DNA from: Pseudomonadota bacterium
GTDB taxonomy: Bacteria; Pseudomonadota; Gammaproteobacteria; Steroidobacterales; Steroidobacteraceae
Assembly (NCBI GenBank): GCA_025356075.1
Contig: JANXUT010000082.1
Coordinates: forward strand, 1-64,000
Length of the DNA: 64,000 nt
Direction of reading: 5' to 3'
The position numbers and the translations under genes were made by a program. A model generated the notes under the pieces. It ran no database searches. It saw only the letters and a list, made by a program, of their open reading frames with translations, and was not told the DNA's origin. Of this stretch, positions 1-8,101 are shown one piece after another (position 1 is the first letter of the stretch; each line of letters begins with the position of its first letter).

Positions 1-1
1 C

Positions 2-418
2 TACATCGCCGAAGTGCCGGAGGGGCACTTCTATGGCCTGCCGGTGATCGATGGCAATGGCCACAAGGTCGCCCGCCATTACGGCGCGCCCGAACTCATG
101 GTGCCCGAAGACGCACGGCGGGAAGTCGTCGCGGCCGATGAGCCACCCGTTCGGGCGTTTTTGAACGCCTATCTGCCCGCCGTCAATGGGCCACTCCGAC
201 ATGCCCTCACTTGCATCTACACACTGACTCCGGACCGGCACTTCGTCATCGACCGGCACCCGGATCACGAAAATGTGGCGGTGGCGGCCGGCTTCTTCCC
301 GGTCACCGGCGTGCCGCTGCCGCTCGTCAGCTACGGCGGCACGGCGATGGTCACGCTGATGGCGACCTTCGGCGTCCTCATGTCGCTCAACCGTCACCGC
401 AAGCTGGTCGGCTCCTGA
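2..418 (+). CDS. Chimeric partial ORF: sarcosine-oxidase-like fragment joined to RodA C-terminus
   Basis: The frame is open from the window edge, so the true start lies outside. Up to about base 292 the protein resembles the C-terminal half of monomeric sarcosine oxidase / N-methyltryptophan oxidase (FAD amine oxidases), with GHFYGLPVIDG, KVARHYGAPE, CIYTLTPDRHFVIDRHP and NVAVAAGF. From about base 293 it changes abruptly to the conserved end of the SEDS peptidoglycan polymerase RodA, PVTGVPLPLVSYGG followed by a final membrane segment and MSLNRHRK. Neither half is complete. The RodA tail is in its usual place before mltB, rlpA and dacA, so the oxidase part is the foreign element. It may be an assembly join or a real rearrangement; no product function should be assigned. 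Confidence 0.75.
   Translation, partial: YIAEVPEGHFYGLPVIDGNGHKVARHYGAPELMVPEDARREVVAADEPPVRAFLNAYLPAVNGPLRHALTCIYTLTPDRHFVIDRHPDHENVAVAAGFFPVTGVPLPLVSYGGTAMVTLMATFGVLMSLNRHRKLVGS
293..418 (+). other. rodA: RodA (MrdB) C-terminal remnant, about 41 residues
   Basis: This is the RodA-derived part of the chimeric ORF. The PLPLVSYGG motif and the basic tail after the last membrane helix are the signature of RodA/FtsW SEDS proteins, which polymerise glycan strands at the inner membrane. Everything upstream that a RodA should have (roughly nine tenths of the protein) is absent. The stop at 416-418 is followed immediately by mltB, as expected for a rod-shape operon. Confidence 0.7.
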
Positions 419-420
419 GC

Positions 421-1422
421 TTGCATACGCGCGGGCTTGCCGTCCTCCTCCTCGCGGGCGCGCTTCATGCGGCCTCGCCCGCGCACGCGCTCGATGTGAA
501 GCGCGCCGACGTGAAGGCGTTCATCGAGGAGGTGAGCGCGCGCGACCACCTAAAGAAGGCCTGGGTCACGAAGCTCCTGAAGGCCGCCGAGGTACGCCCG
601 CCGGTCATCGAGGCGATGACGCGCCCGGCCGAACGGGTGCGGGCGTGGTTCGAGTACCGCGCGATCTTCATCACCGACCGGCGCATCCGGGACGGCCGCG
701 AGTTCGTCGCGGCGCACCGCGCGGAGCTCGAGGCCGCCACCCACGACACCGGGGTCCCGGGCGAAATCATCGCGGCCATCGTCGGCGTCGAAACCTCCTT
801 CGGCCGGATCATGGGCAACTACCGCGTCATCGATGCGCTCGCGACGCTCGGCTTTGAGTACCCCGCGCGGGGCGCCTTCTTCCGCGGCGAGCTCGAGCAG
901 TTCCTGCTGCTGGCGCGGGAGGCGAAGTTCGACCCGCTCGCCGTCACGGGCTCCTACGGCGGCGCGATGGGCGCGCCGCAGTTCATCCCGAGCAGCTACC
1001 GCGCGTTCGCGGTCGACGGCGATGGTGATGGCCGCGTCGACCTGTGGCGCAGCTGGCCCGACATCATCGCGAGCGTCGCCCATTACTTCAGCGCCCACGG
1101 CTGGCAACCGGGCGAGCCGGTCGTCGCGACGGCGACGCTGTGGGACCCGGACATCGAAGGGCTGCCGGCCGGGCACCTCGACCTCAACGATCGCATCGAC
1201 TCGCTCAAGGCGCGCGGCGTGCTGTTCGAGACCCGGCTCGGCGGGGAATCACCGGCCGTGTTCCTGGCGTTGCGCGACGCCGAGGCGCCGACCTATCGCG
1301 TCGGCTTTCACAACTTCTACGTGATCACGCGCTACAACCACAGCAGCCTCTACGCGCTCGCCGTCAGCGAACTCGCCGAGGCGCTCGCCGCGACGCCGGC
1401 CGCCGGGCAGGCGAAGCGATGA
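421..1422 (+). CDS. mltB: Membrane-bound lytic murein transglycosylase B
   Basis: 333 residues from a TTG start directly after the RodA stop; this start gives a clear signal peptide (LAVLLLAGALHAASPAHA) and no ATG is available nearby. The family cleaves the MurNAc-GlcNAc bond in the periplasm with formation of 1,6-anhydroMurNAc. The catalytic glutamate is E124 in IVGVETSFGRIMGNYR, followed by the family blocks ALATLGFEYPARGAFF, GAMGAPQFIPSSYR and the aspartate-rich AVDGDGDGRVDLW. I see no lipobox, so it looks secreted and soluble rather than a lipoprotein as in E. coli. It overlaps rlpA by four bases (ATGA), indicating translational coupling. Confidence 0.93.
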   Translation: MHTRGLAVLLLAGALHAASPAHALDVKRADVKAFIEEVSARDHLKKAWVTKLLKAAEVRPPVIEAMTRPAERVRAWFEYRAIFITDRRIRDGREFVAAHRAELEAATHDTGVPGEIIAAIVGVETSFGRIMGNYRVIDALATLGFEYPARGAFFRGELEQFLLLAREAKFDPLAVTGSYGGAMGAPQFIPSSYRAFAVDGDGDGRVDLWRSWPDIIASVAHYFSAHGWQPGEPVVATATLWDPDIEGLPAGHLDLNDRIDSLKARGVLFETRLGGESPAVFLALRDAEAPTYRVGFHNFYVITRYNHSSLYALAVSELAEALAATPAAGQAKR

Positions 1423-2270
1423 GCCCGGCCGCGCGGCTCGCCGGGCTCGCCCTCGTGTGGCTCGCGACCGGCTGCCGAGAGCCGCTCGTACGGCGCGAAC
1501 CGCCCGCGGGCACACCCGTTCCGCAGGCCACGGCCGTCATCCCCGAGCCCGCAACCCCCGGCGCTCAGGCTCAGGCGCAGGCCCGGCCGAGCGACCAGCA
1601 GCTGCTCGCGCTCCCCGATGCGACGCCACGCGCCGAGCCACGCGCGCGCCTCGGCAACCCCGCGTTCTACGAGGTCTACGGCACGCGCTACACCGTGCTC
1701 GCCGACAGTCACGGCTACCTCGAACGCGGCGTCGCCTCCTGGTACGGGCCTGACTTTCACGGCGAGCACACCTCGACCGGCGAGCCCTACGACATGTATT
1801 CGATGACCGCGGCGCACCGCACGCTGCCGCTGCCATCGTACGTGCGCGTCACGAACCTGCGGAACGGCCGCACGGTGGTGGTGCGCGTCAATGACCGGGG
1901 GCCTTTCAAGTCGAACCGCATCATCGACATGTCCTACGCCGCAGCGCTGAAGCTCGACATGGTTCGCGACGGAACAACGCTCGTCGAGGTCGCGGCGGTG
2001 CAGAGCAACGACCCGCCGCTTCCGCCGAGCAATCCGGCCGTGCTGTACGCACAGGCGGGCGCGTTCGCCGTCGAGGCTAACGCGACGAAGCTGCGCGACA
2101 CCCTTGGCGCGCAAGGCATGCGCCACGTCTCGGTCGACGCCGATAGCACGCACGTCCCGCCGCTCTATCGGGTCCGGGTGGGACCGATCCAGACGGTGGC
2201 CGAGTACGACGCGATCGTCACCCGCCTCAAGGCGCTGGGCGTTGCGAGCCCGAAGCTCGTCACCAACTGA
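1419..2270 (+). CDS. rlpA: Septal ring lytic transglycosylase lipoprotein RlpA with SPOR domain
   Basis: 283 residues. The N-terminus is a lipoprotein signal with lipobox LATGC (C19), followed by a long Pro/Ala/Gln-rich linker. A double-psi beta-barrel domain at about 104-195 begins GVASWYGPDFHGEHTSTGE and contains VRVNDRGPF, the catalytic signature of RlpA. The last ~75 residues (YAQAGAFAVEANATKLRD ... YRVRVGPI) form a SPOR domain, which binds denuded glycan at division sites. RlpA cleaves naked glycan strands in the periplasm. It overlaps mltB by ATGA and precedes dacA, the usual neighbour. Confidence 0.93.
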   Translation: MSPAARLAGLALVWLATGCREPLVRREPPAGTPVPQATAVIPEPATPGAQAQAQARPSDQQLLALPDATPRAEPRARLGNPAFYEVYGTRYTVLADSHGYLERGVASWYGPDFHGEHTSTGEPYDMYSMTAAHRTLPLPSYVRVTNLRNGRTVVVRVNDRGPFKSNRIIDMSYAAALKLDMVRDGTTLVEVAAVQSNDPPLPPSNPAVLYAQAGAFAVEANATKLRDTLGAQGMRHVSVDADSTHVPPLYRVRVGPIQTVAEYDAIVTRLKALGVASPKLVTN

Positions 2271-2283
2271 GGTGCGGGCGCGC

Positions 2284-2289
2284 TAGACT
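2284..2289 (+). promoter_or_regulatory. Candidate -10 element for dacA
   Basis: TAGACT lies 13 nt after the rlpA stop and 45 nt before the dacA start. No good -35 hexamer is visible at the matching distance, so this is a weak call. Confidence 0.3.
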
Positions 2290-2334
2290 TTCTGATTCCT
2301 TTTCACGTTCCAGTTGCCCAAGGCGAAACGCACG

Positions 2335-3474
2335 ATGCCGACTTTCCTGAACGCTTGCCTCATCTCGGTCCTGTCGCTCGCGATGCAGGCGTCGCTCGCC
2401 GCGACCTCGCCCGTCCCGCCGGCGCCGGAAGTCGCGGCGAAGGGCTACGTGCTCCTCGATGCGTTCAGCGGCCGCATCCTGGTCGGGCACAACGACACCG
2501 AGCGGCTCGAGCCCGCGAGCCTGACGAAGCTCATGTCGGCCTACGCCGTGTTCCAGGCACTCAAGGACGGCAAGCTCAAGCTGAGTCAATCCGTGCCCAT
2601 CTCCACGCACGCCTGGAAGGCGGAAGGTTCGCGCACCTTTGTCGACGTCGGCTCGCAGGTGCCGGTCGAGATCCTGATCCAGGGGATGATCGTGCAGTCC
2701 GGGAACGACGCGACCATCGCGCTCGCCGAGGCGGTCGGCGGTTCCGAGGCGACCTTCGCCCAGCTCATGAACCAGTATGCGCAGCGCCTCGGCCTCAAGG
2801 GCTCGCACTGGACGAATAGCTCGGGGTTGCCGGATCCCCAGCACTACACGACCGCGCGCGACATCGGGATCCTCGGCGCCGCCCTCGTCCGCGATTTCCC
2901 CGAGTACTACAAGTGGTACTCGCAGCGCTCCTTCACCTACAACCACATCACGCAGCAGAACCGCAACGGCCTCCTCGAGCGCGACCCGACGGTCGATGGC
3001 ATCAAGACCGGCCACACCGACGCCGCGGGCTTTTGCCTCGCGAGCTCCGCGCTTCGGGATGGCATGCGACTCGTGTCGGTCGTGATGGGTACGGCGAGCC
3101 CGAAGGCCCGCGAGGATGCGAGCGCGACGCTGCTCGGCTACGGCTTCAACTTCTTCGAGACCAAGCGCCTGTACGCACCCGGCACGCGCGTCGGCTCGAC
3201 GAGCGTGTTCAAGGTCAGCGACCCGGTCGCGGTCGTCGTCCACGACAACCTGTACGCGACCGCGGCGCGCGGCGAGCTCGCCGGCGCCAAGACGGAGCTT
3301 GTGCTCAACACGCGGCTCATCGCGCCGCTTGCCGCCAACGCGCCGATCGGCCACCTGCGCGTGTCGCTTGGGCAGACGCTGCTCGGCGACGTGCCGGTGT
3401 ACCCGGCCAGCGCCATCGAGACCGGCAACCTGTGGCGCCGGACGGTCGACACCGTCCGGCTCTGGTTCAACTGA
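2335..3474 (+). CDS. dacA: D-alanyl-D-alanine carboxypeptidase (PBP5/6 type)
   Basis: 379 residues from ATG 2335, chosen because it gives a compact signal peptide (FLNACLISVLSLAMQASLA); an in-frame TTG at 2314 is possible but adds a charged leader. All three penicillin-binding motifs are present: S62-L-T-K65, S122-G-N and K224-T-G. It removes the terminal D-Ala of peptidoglycan pentapeptides. The C-terminal domain with the closing amphipathic stretch (TGNLWRRTVDTVRLWF) matches membrane anchoring of PBP5/6. It overlaps the downstream aminotransferase gene in a TGATG arrangement. Confidence 0.95.
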   Translation: MPTFLNACLISVLSLAMQASLAATSPVPPAPEVAAKGYVLLDAFSGRILVGHNDTERLEPASLTKLMSAYAVFQALKDGKLKLSQSVPISTHAWKAEGSRTFVDVGSQVPVEILIQGMIVQSGNDATIALAEAVGGSEATFAQLMNQYAQRLGLKGSHWTNSSGLPDPQHYTTARDIGILGAALVRDFPEYYKWYSQRSFTYNHITQQNRNGLLERDPTVDGIKTGHTDAAGFCLASSALRDGMRLVSVVMGTASPKAREDASATLLGYGFNFFETKRLYAPGTRVGSTSVFKVSDPVAVVVHDNLYATAARGELAGAKTELVLNTRLIAPLAANAPIGHLRVSLGQTLLGDVPVYPASAIETGNLWRRTVDTVRLWFN

Positions 3475-4349
3475 TGGCGGCGCCGCTTGCCGTCGCATAC
3501 CTGAACGGCGCGTTCCTGCCGCTCGGCCAGGCGCGCATCTCGCCGCTCGACCGCGGCTTCCTGTTCGGCGATGCGGTCTACGAGGTGCTGCCCGTGTACG
3601 GCGGGCGGCCGTTCCTCGCCGCCGAGCATCTGGCGCGCCTCGAACGGAGCCTGGCCGCGCTCAGGGTCCCGAACCCGCACGGCCGCGAGGACTGGGTCGC
3701 GCTCATGCTCGACCTCATCGCCAGAAATGGCGGCGGCGACATGGGGCTCTACCTGCAGGTCAGCCGCGGCGCCGAGGCAGGTCGCAACCATGCGATGCCG
3801 AAGGGGCTGACACCCACCGTCTTCATGATGTGCTCGCCGCCGCTCGTGGAGGCTCCGGCCGTTCTCACCGAGGGCATCGCCGCGATCACGCTCGCCGATC
3901 CCCGCTGGAAGCGCTGCGACATCAAGAGCACGGCGCTCCTTGGCAACGTGCTGGCGAAGAGTGCCGCGGTCGAGGCCGGCGTCACCGAGGCGATCCTGAT
4001 CGCGAACGGCGAACTCAGGGAGGGCGCATCGAGCTCGGTGCTGGTCGTTAAGGGCGGGAAGCTCTGCGCGCCGCCGGAGGGCCCGGAGATCCTGCCGGGG
4101 ACCACGCGCGACCTGTGCCTGCGGCTCGCGCTTCGCGCGCGCATCGCCGTCGAGATCGCGCCGATCGCGGCCGATTCGCTCGCGGGGGCGAGCGAACTCC
4201 TCGTCTGCTTCGCCTCGCGCGGCGTGCTGCCCGTGACGCGCCTGAATGGCGCGCCGATCGGCGCTGGCCGGCCGGGCCCCGTGTGGCAGGCGCTCTACGA
4301 GGCGTTCCAGGCCTACCGGCACCAGGCCGCCGGCACGGCGCCGTTGTGA
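3474..4349 (+). CDS. dat: D-amino-acid transaminase (class IV PLP aminotransferase)
   Basis: 291 residues, fold-type IV. The PLP lysine is K151 in WKRCDIKSTALLGNVLAK; the N-terminal block ISPLDRGFLFGDAVYEV and the later ELREGASSSVLVVK are also typical. The family includes D-alanine aminotransferase, branched-chain aminotransferase and aminodeoxychorismate lyase. Its place between dacA and ybeD-lipB, and the sequence type, favour D-amino-acid transaminase, which exchanges the amino group between D-Ala and 2-oxoglutarate and could recycle D-Ala freed by DacA. Substrate preference cannot be read with certainty from sequence. Confidence 0.85.
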   Translation: MAAPLAVAYLNGAFLPLGQARISPLDRGFLFGDAVYEVLPVYGGRPFLAAEHLARLERSLAALRVPNPHGREDWVALMLDLIARNGGGDMGLYLQVSRGAEAGRNHAMPKGLTPTVFMMCSPPLVEAPAVLTEGIAAITLADPRWKRCDIKSTALLGNVLAKSAAVEAGVTEAILIANGELREGASSSVLVVKGGKLCAPPEGPEILPGTTRDLCLRLALRARIAVEIAPIAADSLAGASELLVCFASRGVLPVTRLNGAPIGAGRPGPVWQALYEAFQAYRHQAAGTAPL

Positions 4350-4621
4350 GCAACGAGGGACTGCCGCCGCCGGCCGGGCTCGAGTTTCCGTGCGATTATG
4401 CGATGAAGCTGATGGGGCGCAACACGCCCGAGTTCCGCGCGACCGTCGACGCGATCATCGCGCGGCTGCCGCCGCACGAGCCGGCGGTCGATGGCGAACG
4501 GGTGAGTCGCGACAGCACCTTCCTCTCACTGACCCGCCACGTGCACGTCGCGAGCCGCGCGGAACTCGATGCGCTCTACCGCGAGCTGCACGCGACCGGG
4601 CTCGTGCTCTACGCGCTCTAG
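4346..4621 (+). CDS. ybeD: YbeD/DUF493 family regulatory-type protein
   Basis: 91 residues from GTG 4346, overlapping the previous stop by four bases (GTGA). The compact ferredoxin-like sequence ([39 protein letters not shown], ending VLYAL) matches the YbeD family, with structural similarity to ACT regulatory domains and a near constant position next to lipB. Its function is not established. Here lipB is convergent with it, and the palindrome CTAG at 4618-4621 supplies the TAG stop of both genes. Confidence 0.88.
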   Translation: MSNEGLPPPAGLEFPCDYAMKLMGRNTPEFRATVDAIIARLPPHEPAVDGERVSRDSTFLSLTRHVHVASRAELDALYRELHATGLVLYAL

Positions 4622-5298
4622 CCGAGCCCTGCGGCGGGCACCTCGAGTGCCGGATCCGCCTCGAGCGCATCGGCAAGCTCGAGACCGCCGCCGAGCTTCA
4701 GCGTCCGCGCGAGGTGCGGCACGAGCAGGCCCGCAATGGCCCTCGGCGGCAACCGCACGCCGAGCGCCGCGAGGTCGACCACTTTAAGTCCCGCGTAGCC
4801 GCACGGGTTGATGCGCCCGAAGGGCGCGAGATCCATCGCGACGTTGAGCGCGAGCCCGTGGTAGCTCGAGCCGCGCCGGATCCGAAGCCCGACGCTCGCG
4901 AGCTTCGCGCCCTGGACGTAGACGCCGGGCGCCTCGCGCCGGGGTGCCGCGGCGATGCCGAGCTCGGCCACGAGATCGACCAGCGCGGTCTCGAGCGCGG
5001 TCACGAGGTCGCGCACGCCAAGGCCGCGGCGCTTCAGGTCGATCAACGGGTAGACGACGAGCTGGCCCGGCCCGTGGTAGGTCACCTGGCCGCCCCGATC
5101 GATGGCGATGACCGGGATGGAGCCGGCGTCGAGCACGTGGGAGGCATCGGCGTTCATGCCGAGCGTGAACACCGGCGGATGCTCGAGGCACCACAGCTCA
5201 TCCGGCGACTCAGGGCCGCGCGCATCGGTGTAGCGCTGCATCGCGCGCCAGGTCGGCTCGTACTCGACGCGCCCGAGCCAGCGCGCCCGCGCGTTCAC
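4618..5298 (-). CDS. lipB: Lipoyl(octanoyl) transferase
   Basis: 226 residues from GTG 5298, which overlaps the lipA stop by GTGA. LipB moves octanoate from acyl carrier protein to lipoyl domains. Signature regions are [17 protein letters not shown], the catalytic lysine K132 in [14 protein letters not shown] and the catalytic cysteine C166 in INPCGYAGL. Together with LipA it supports lipoylation of GcvH, encoded 57 kb away in this window, and of 2-oxoacid dehydrogenases. Confidence 0.95.
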   Translation of the reverse strand: MNARARWLGRVEYEPTWRAMQRYTDARGPESPDELWCLEHPPVFTLGMNADASHVLDAGSIPVIAIDRGGQVTYHGPGQLVVYPLIDLKRRGLGVRDLVTALETALVDLVAELGIAAAPRREAPGVYVQGAKLASVGLRIRRGSSYHGLALNVAMDLAPFGRINPCGYAGLKVVDLAALGVRLPPRAIAGLLVPHLARTLKLGGGLELADALEADPALEVPAAGLG

Positions 5299-6290
5299 CC
5301 GAGTCCGGCGTTGTTGCGCTCGAGCGCGCGTTCGGCGCGGTAGCTCGAGCGCACGAGCGGCCCCGCGACGCATTCGAGGAAGCCGAGCCCAAGCGCCTGC
5401 GCGCGCAGCTCCTGGAACTCCGCCGGCGTCACGAAGCGCTCGACCGCGAGGTGGTTCTGTGTCGGCCTCAGGTACTGCCCGAGCGTCACGATGTCGACGG
5501 ACGCGGCGCGCAGATCGCCGAGGCACTCCTCGATCTCGGTATGAGTCTCGCCGAGCCCGAGCATGAGGCTCGACTTGGTCAGCACCGCGGGCTGCATCGC
5601 CTTCGCGTGCCGGAGCACCGCGAGCGTCTGCTCGTAGCCGGCGCGCGGATCGCGCACCGGGTGGGTGAGCCTGCGCACCGTCTCGATGTTCTGCGCGAAC
5701 ACCTGAAGGCCGCTCTGGACGACGGTCTCGACCGCGGCGGTCGAGCCCTGGAAGTCCGGTGTCAACGCCTCGACCGCCGTCGCCGGGCAGCGCTCCTTGA
5801 TCGCGCGGATGCACGCGGCGTAGTGCGCGGCGCCGCCGTCGGGGAGGTCGTCGCGGTTGACCGAGGTGAGCACGACGTACTTGAGCCCCATCAGCTCAAC
5901 CGTGCGGGCGGCATTCGCCGGCTCGTCCTGATCGAGCCAGCCGCGCGGGTTGCCGGTGTCGACCGCGCAAAACCGGCAGGCGCGCGTGCACACCGCCCCC
6001 ATCAGCATCAGCGTCGCGGTGCCGGCGTTCCAGCACTCGCCGATGTTCGGGCACTTCGCTTCCTCGCAGACCGTCGCGAGGCGATGCTCGCGCACGACGC
6101 CGCGGACCGCCTCGAATGCCGCGCCGGCGGCGAGCGGCGCGCGCAGCCACGAGGGCTTGCGCCCGACCGGCAGGGCCGCGCCTCCGTGGACGGCCTTCAC
6201 GCCGTCACGGATCGCCGTAAACCCTTGCTGGGTAACGTATTTCTGGCCGCTCTTCGCGAGGACGACCGGGATGCCTTTGAGATCGGCCAC
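5295..6290 (-). CDS. lipA: Lipoyl synthase (radical SAM)
   Basis: 331 residues. Both iron-sulfur sites are visible: the auxiliary cluster cysteines C75, C80 and C86 in [12 protein letters not shown] and the radical SAM cluster C101, C105 and C108 in CTRACRFC. LipA inserts two sulfurs into protein-bound octanoyl groups. The GTG start at 6290 has a TAAGG Shine-Dalgarno about seven bases upstream. The lysine- and valine-containing N-terminus ([18 protein letters not shown]) is typical of longer proteobacterial LipA. It is the first gene of a lipA-lipB pair. Confidence 0.96.
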   Translation of the reverse strand: MADLKGIPVVLAKSGQKYVTQQGFTAIRDGVKAVHGGAALPVGRKPSWLRAPLAAGAAFEAVRGVVREHRLATVCEEAKCPNIGECWNAGTATLMLMGAVCTRACRFCAVDTGNPRGWLDQDEPANAARTVELMGLKYVVLTSVNRDDLPDGGAAHYAACIRAIKERCPATAVEALTPDFQGSTAAVETVVQSGLQVFAQNIETVRRLTHPVRDPRAGYEQTLAVLRHAKAMQPAVLTKSSLMLGLGETHTEIEECLGDLRAASVDIVTLGQYLRPTQNHLAVERFVTPAEFQELRAQALGLGFLECVAGPLVRSSYRAERALERNNAGLG

Positions 6291-6316
6291 GGGACGCCTT
6301 AAGGACCGGGGTGCGT

Positions 6317-6322
6317 ATTCTA
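6317..6322 (-). promoter_or_regulatory. Candidate -10 element for lipA
   Basis: On the minus strand this reads TAGAAT, 27 nt upstream of the lipA GTG and overlapping the end of murU. No convincing -35 hexamer is visible. Confidence 0.35.
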
Positions 6323-6988
6323 CCGGACCCCTGAATTGACCGCCGTGAGCCGCTCGACCGTGCCGACGTCCGTCCAGGGCCCCTCGTAGAGCTCCCCCGA
6401 CACGAGTCCGGCCGCGAGCGCCCGGTCGATCACGGGCTTCCATGCGCGCACCCCGGCCGCGAGCCCCGCGAAAAGCCGCGGCTGGTAGCTCGCGATCCCG
6501 GCGAACGTGAACCTTGCGGGACCGGTCAGGCGCAGCTCGCCGCACTCGAGCCCGAAGTCACCGCGCGCGTGCTCGGCAGGGTTCGGCACCAGCACGACGT
6601 GCGCGAGGCGGCCCGCCGCCGGCGCCGGCGGCGGCAGCGCGTAGTCCGAGTGCACATCGCCGTTGACGACGACGAACGGCTCGTCCCGGAAGAACGGCAG
6701 CGCATTGACGATGCCGCCCGCGGCCTCGAGAGGCTCGGGGCCTTCGTCGAACCAGTGGAGTTTGAGGCCGAACCGCGCGCCATCGCCGAGCGTGGCGATG
6801 AGCTGCTCCCCGAGCCAGGACGTGTTGATCGCGACCTCGCGGATGCCGCCGGCCGCGAGCCGCTGGAGGTGCCATTCGATGAGCGGGCGGCCGCGCACGA
6901 GAAGGAGCGGCTTCGGCGTCGAGTTCGTCAGCGGTCGCATGCGCGTGCCGCGTCCGGCCGCGAGCACCATCGCCCGCAGTGCCTTCAT
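6320..6988 (-). CDS. murU: N-acetylmuramate alpha-1-phosphate uridylyltransferase (MurU-type)
   Basis: 222 residues, the usual MurU length. The nucleotidyltransferase signature [18 protein letters not shown] is at the N-terminus, followed by a metal-binding VNGDVHSDY and the C-terminal [14 protein letters not shown]. In Pseudomonas MurU makes UDP-MurNAc from MurNAc-1-phosphate in the cell-wall recycling bypass that avoids MurA. It overlaps the preceding amgK by ATGA; this pairing is the main reason for choosing MurU over glucose-1-phosphate thymidylyltransferase relatives. Confidence 0.87.
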   Translation of the reverse strand: MKALRAMVLAAGRGTRMRPLTNSTPKPLLLVRGRPLIEWHLQRLAAGGIREVAINTSWLGEQLIATLGDGARFGLKLHWFDEGPEPLEAAGGIVNALPFFRDEPFVVVNGDVHSDYALPPPAPAAGRLAHVVLVPNPAEHARGDFGLECGELRLTGPARFTFAGIASYQPRLFAGLAAGVRAWKPVIDRALAAGLVSGELYEGPWTDVGTVERLTAVNSGVR

Positions 6989-8028
6989 GCGCCCAGCCCC
7001 CGCGCCTGCGCGGCCGTAAATCCCGGCACGACGACCGCGTGCAGGAACTCCCCGAGCGCGTCGAGCTCGGGGTAGTCGGCAACCGTCTCGAGCACGTAGT
7101 CGAGGACCGTCGGGAGGTCCGCGAGGTAGCCCGCCTTGCCGTCGCGGTACCACAGGCGCGCGAACACGCCGAGTACCTTCAGGTGCCGCTGCACGCCCAT
7201 GAGGTCGAACCAGCGGATGAACTCGGCATCGTGCGCGCCGGCCTTCAGTCCCGCGGCGAGCGCGCGCGCGCGGTAGCGGCGCAGCCACTCGAGCACGCGC
7301 GGCCGCGGCCAGACGATGTAGCAATCCTTGAAGAGCGAGACGAGGTCGTAGGTGATCGCACCGCGCATCGCGTCCTGGAAGTCGATGACGCCGGGGTTGC
7401 GCTCCCGCGTGACCATGAGGTTCCGCGAGTGGTAGTCGCGGTGGACGAACACCTGCGGCTGCTCGAGCGAGGAGGCGGCGAGGAGCGCCGACACGGATGC
7501 GATGAGCTCGAGGAGCGCGGCATCGGGTTCGAGCCCAAGGTGGCGCTTCAGGAACCACTCCGGAAACACCTGCACCTCGCGGTCGAGGAACTTGGCGTCG
7601 TACAGCGGCAGCGCCTCGGCGGCGGCGGCGCCCGCCACCTGGATGCGCAGGAGGGTCTCGGTCGCATCCGCGTAGAGCCGGTCGGGGTTCGCGCCCTGCC
7701 GCAGCGCCGCGAGGTAGTGCGTCGAGCCGAGATCGGTCAGCAGCAGGAAGCCCCTCGCCCGGTCGCTCTCGAGTACCGTCGGCACGTTGACGCCCATGCG
7801 GCCCAGCGCGGCGGCGACGGCGATGAACGGCGAGAGGTCCTCGCGCCCGGGCGGCGCGTCCATCGCGATGAAGCTCTGCCCGCGCGCGTGCACGCGAAAA
7901 TAGCGGCGAAAGCTCGCATCGGCCGAGGCGGGCGCGAGGCCCTCGGGCGCAAGCGCGAGGTCGGTACGCAGCCACTGCTCGAGGAGTGCGAGGCGGGCGT
8001 CGGCGGGAGAAGCGGTAACGGGCGGCAT
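6985..8028 (-). CDS. amgK: Anomeric MurNAc/GlcNAc kinase (AmgK-type phosphotransferase)
   Basis: 347 residues of the aminoglycoside-phosphotransferase/choline-kinase fold. The catalytic loop is VFVHRDYHSRNLMV (D198) and the metal-binding aspartate is D216 in GVIDFQDA. In Pseudomonas AmgK phosphorylates the anomeric hydroxyl of MurNAc, giving the substrate of MurU. The ATGA-coupled pair amgK-murU is therefore a complete recycling step that would lower dependence on de novo UDP-MurNAc synthesis and so on the fosfomycin target. It is divergent from lptD. Confidence 0.87.
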   Translation of the reverse strand: MPPVTASPADARLALLEQWLRTDLALAPEGLAPASADASFRRYFRVHARGQSFIAMDAPPGREDLSPFIAVAAALGRMGVNVPTVLESDRARGFLLLTDLGSTHYLAALRQGANPDRLYADATETLLRIQVAGAAAAEALPLYDAKFLDREVQVFPEWFLKRHLGLEPDAALLELIASVSALLAASSLEQPQVFVHRDYHSRNLMVTRERNPGVIDFQDAMRGAITYDLVSLFKDCYIVWPRPRVLEWLRRYRARALAAGLKAGAHDAEFIRWFDLMGVQRHLKVLGVFARLWYRDGKAGYLADLPTVLDYVLETVADYPELDALGEFLHAVVVPGFTAAQARGLGA

Positions 8029-8037
8029 GAACGATTG

Positions 8038-8045
8038 ATTATAAT
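8038..8045. promoter_or_regulatory. Palindromic -10 element between amgK and lptD
   Basis: ATTATAAT is its own reverse complement, so a perfect TATAAT is read on both strands. On the minus strand it lies about ten bases before the amgK ATG; on the plus strand it lies 57 nt before the lptD start. Neither direction has a strong -35 hexamer. Confidence 0.5.
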
Positions 8046-8101
8046 GCGATAGCCCGCCAATCCCGTGGCGGCGTTCCGCCCGCAACCACCAGGCCGCGCT
8101 G

